This document shows, piece after piece, positions 6,296 through 6,308 of a DNA stretch of 6,308 nt; within the stretch, counting starts at the first letter, position 1; the number at the start of each line of letters is the position of its first letter. The stretch lies in contig USPB01000115.1 of NCBI GenBank assembly GCA_900556405.1, positions 1-6,308 of the forward strand, in the 5' to 3' direction. The stretch comes from an uncultured Actinomyces sp. (GTDB lineage: Bacteria; Actinomycetota; Actinomycetes; Actinomycetales; Actinomycetaceae). The notes below the pieces were generated by a model. That model was not told the origin of the DNA. It did no database searches and saw nothing but the letters and a program-made list of their open reading frames with translations. The position numbers and the translations under genes were made by a program.

Positions 6296-6308
6296 GGGGC
6301 ACCTCTTC

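Overview
This GC-rich window (roughly two-thirds G+C by eye) looks like an actinobacterial chromosome, most likely Actinomycetaceae (Actinomyces/Schaalia type). The evidence is the strong GC-ending codon bias, with TTA, CTA and TCA codons almost absent, plus actinobacterial-looking proteins. The taxonomic guess is an inference from composition and protein style, not from a marker gene.

Every gene I can support lies on the minus strand, so the window reads right to left. From the right edge: (1) a complete DeoR/GlpR-type transcriptional regulator (5546-6295); (2) a lipoyl-bearing E2 acyltransferase (4192-5535); (3) an E3 dihydrolipoyl dehydrogenase (2808-4175); (4) an 817-residue E1 component in which the alpha and beta halves of a thiamine-diphosphate 2-oxoacid dehydrogenase are fused in one chain (321-2774); (5) after a 159-base gap holding three inverted repeats, the 5' end of a PHP-domain metal hydrolase that runs off the left edge (1-161). 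Gaps between genes 1-4 are only 10, 16 and 33 bases, and each gene has its own Shine-Dalgarno site, so 1-4 look like one operon. Its promoter lies beyond the right edge and is not visible.

E1, E2 and E3 together form a full 2-oxoacid (or acetoin) dehydrogenase complex. E1 decarboxylates the substrate on ThDP, E2 carries the acyl group on a lipoyl-lysine to CoA, and E3 reoxidises the dihydrolipoyl arm with FAD and NAD+. The substrate cannot be read from the sequence. The order regulator-E2-E3-E1, the fused and insertion-bearing E1, a second E3-binding-like segment in E2, a DeoR regulator with altered key residues and the neighbouring PHP protein make this unlike a textbook pyruvate dehydrogenase locus. 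It may be a specialised, sugar-responsive catabolic unit. No mobile element, CRISPR array, tRNA or rRNA was seen.
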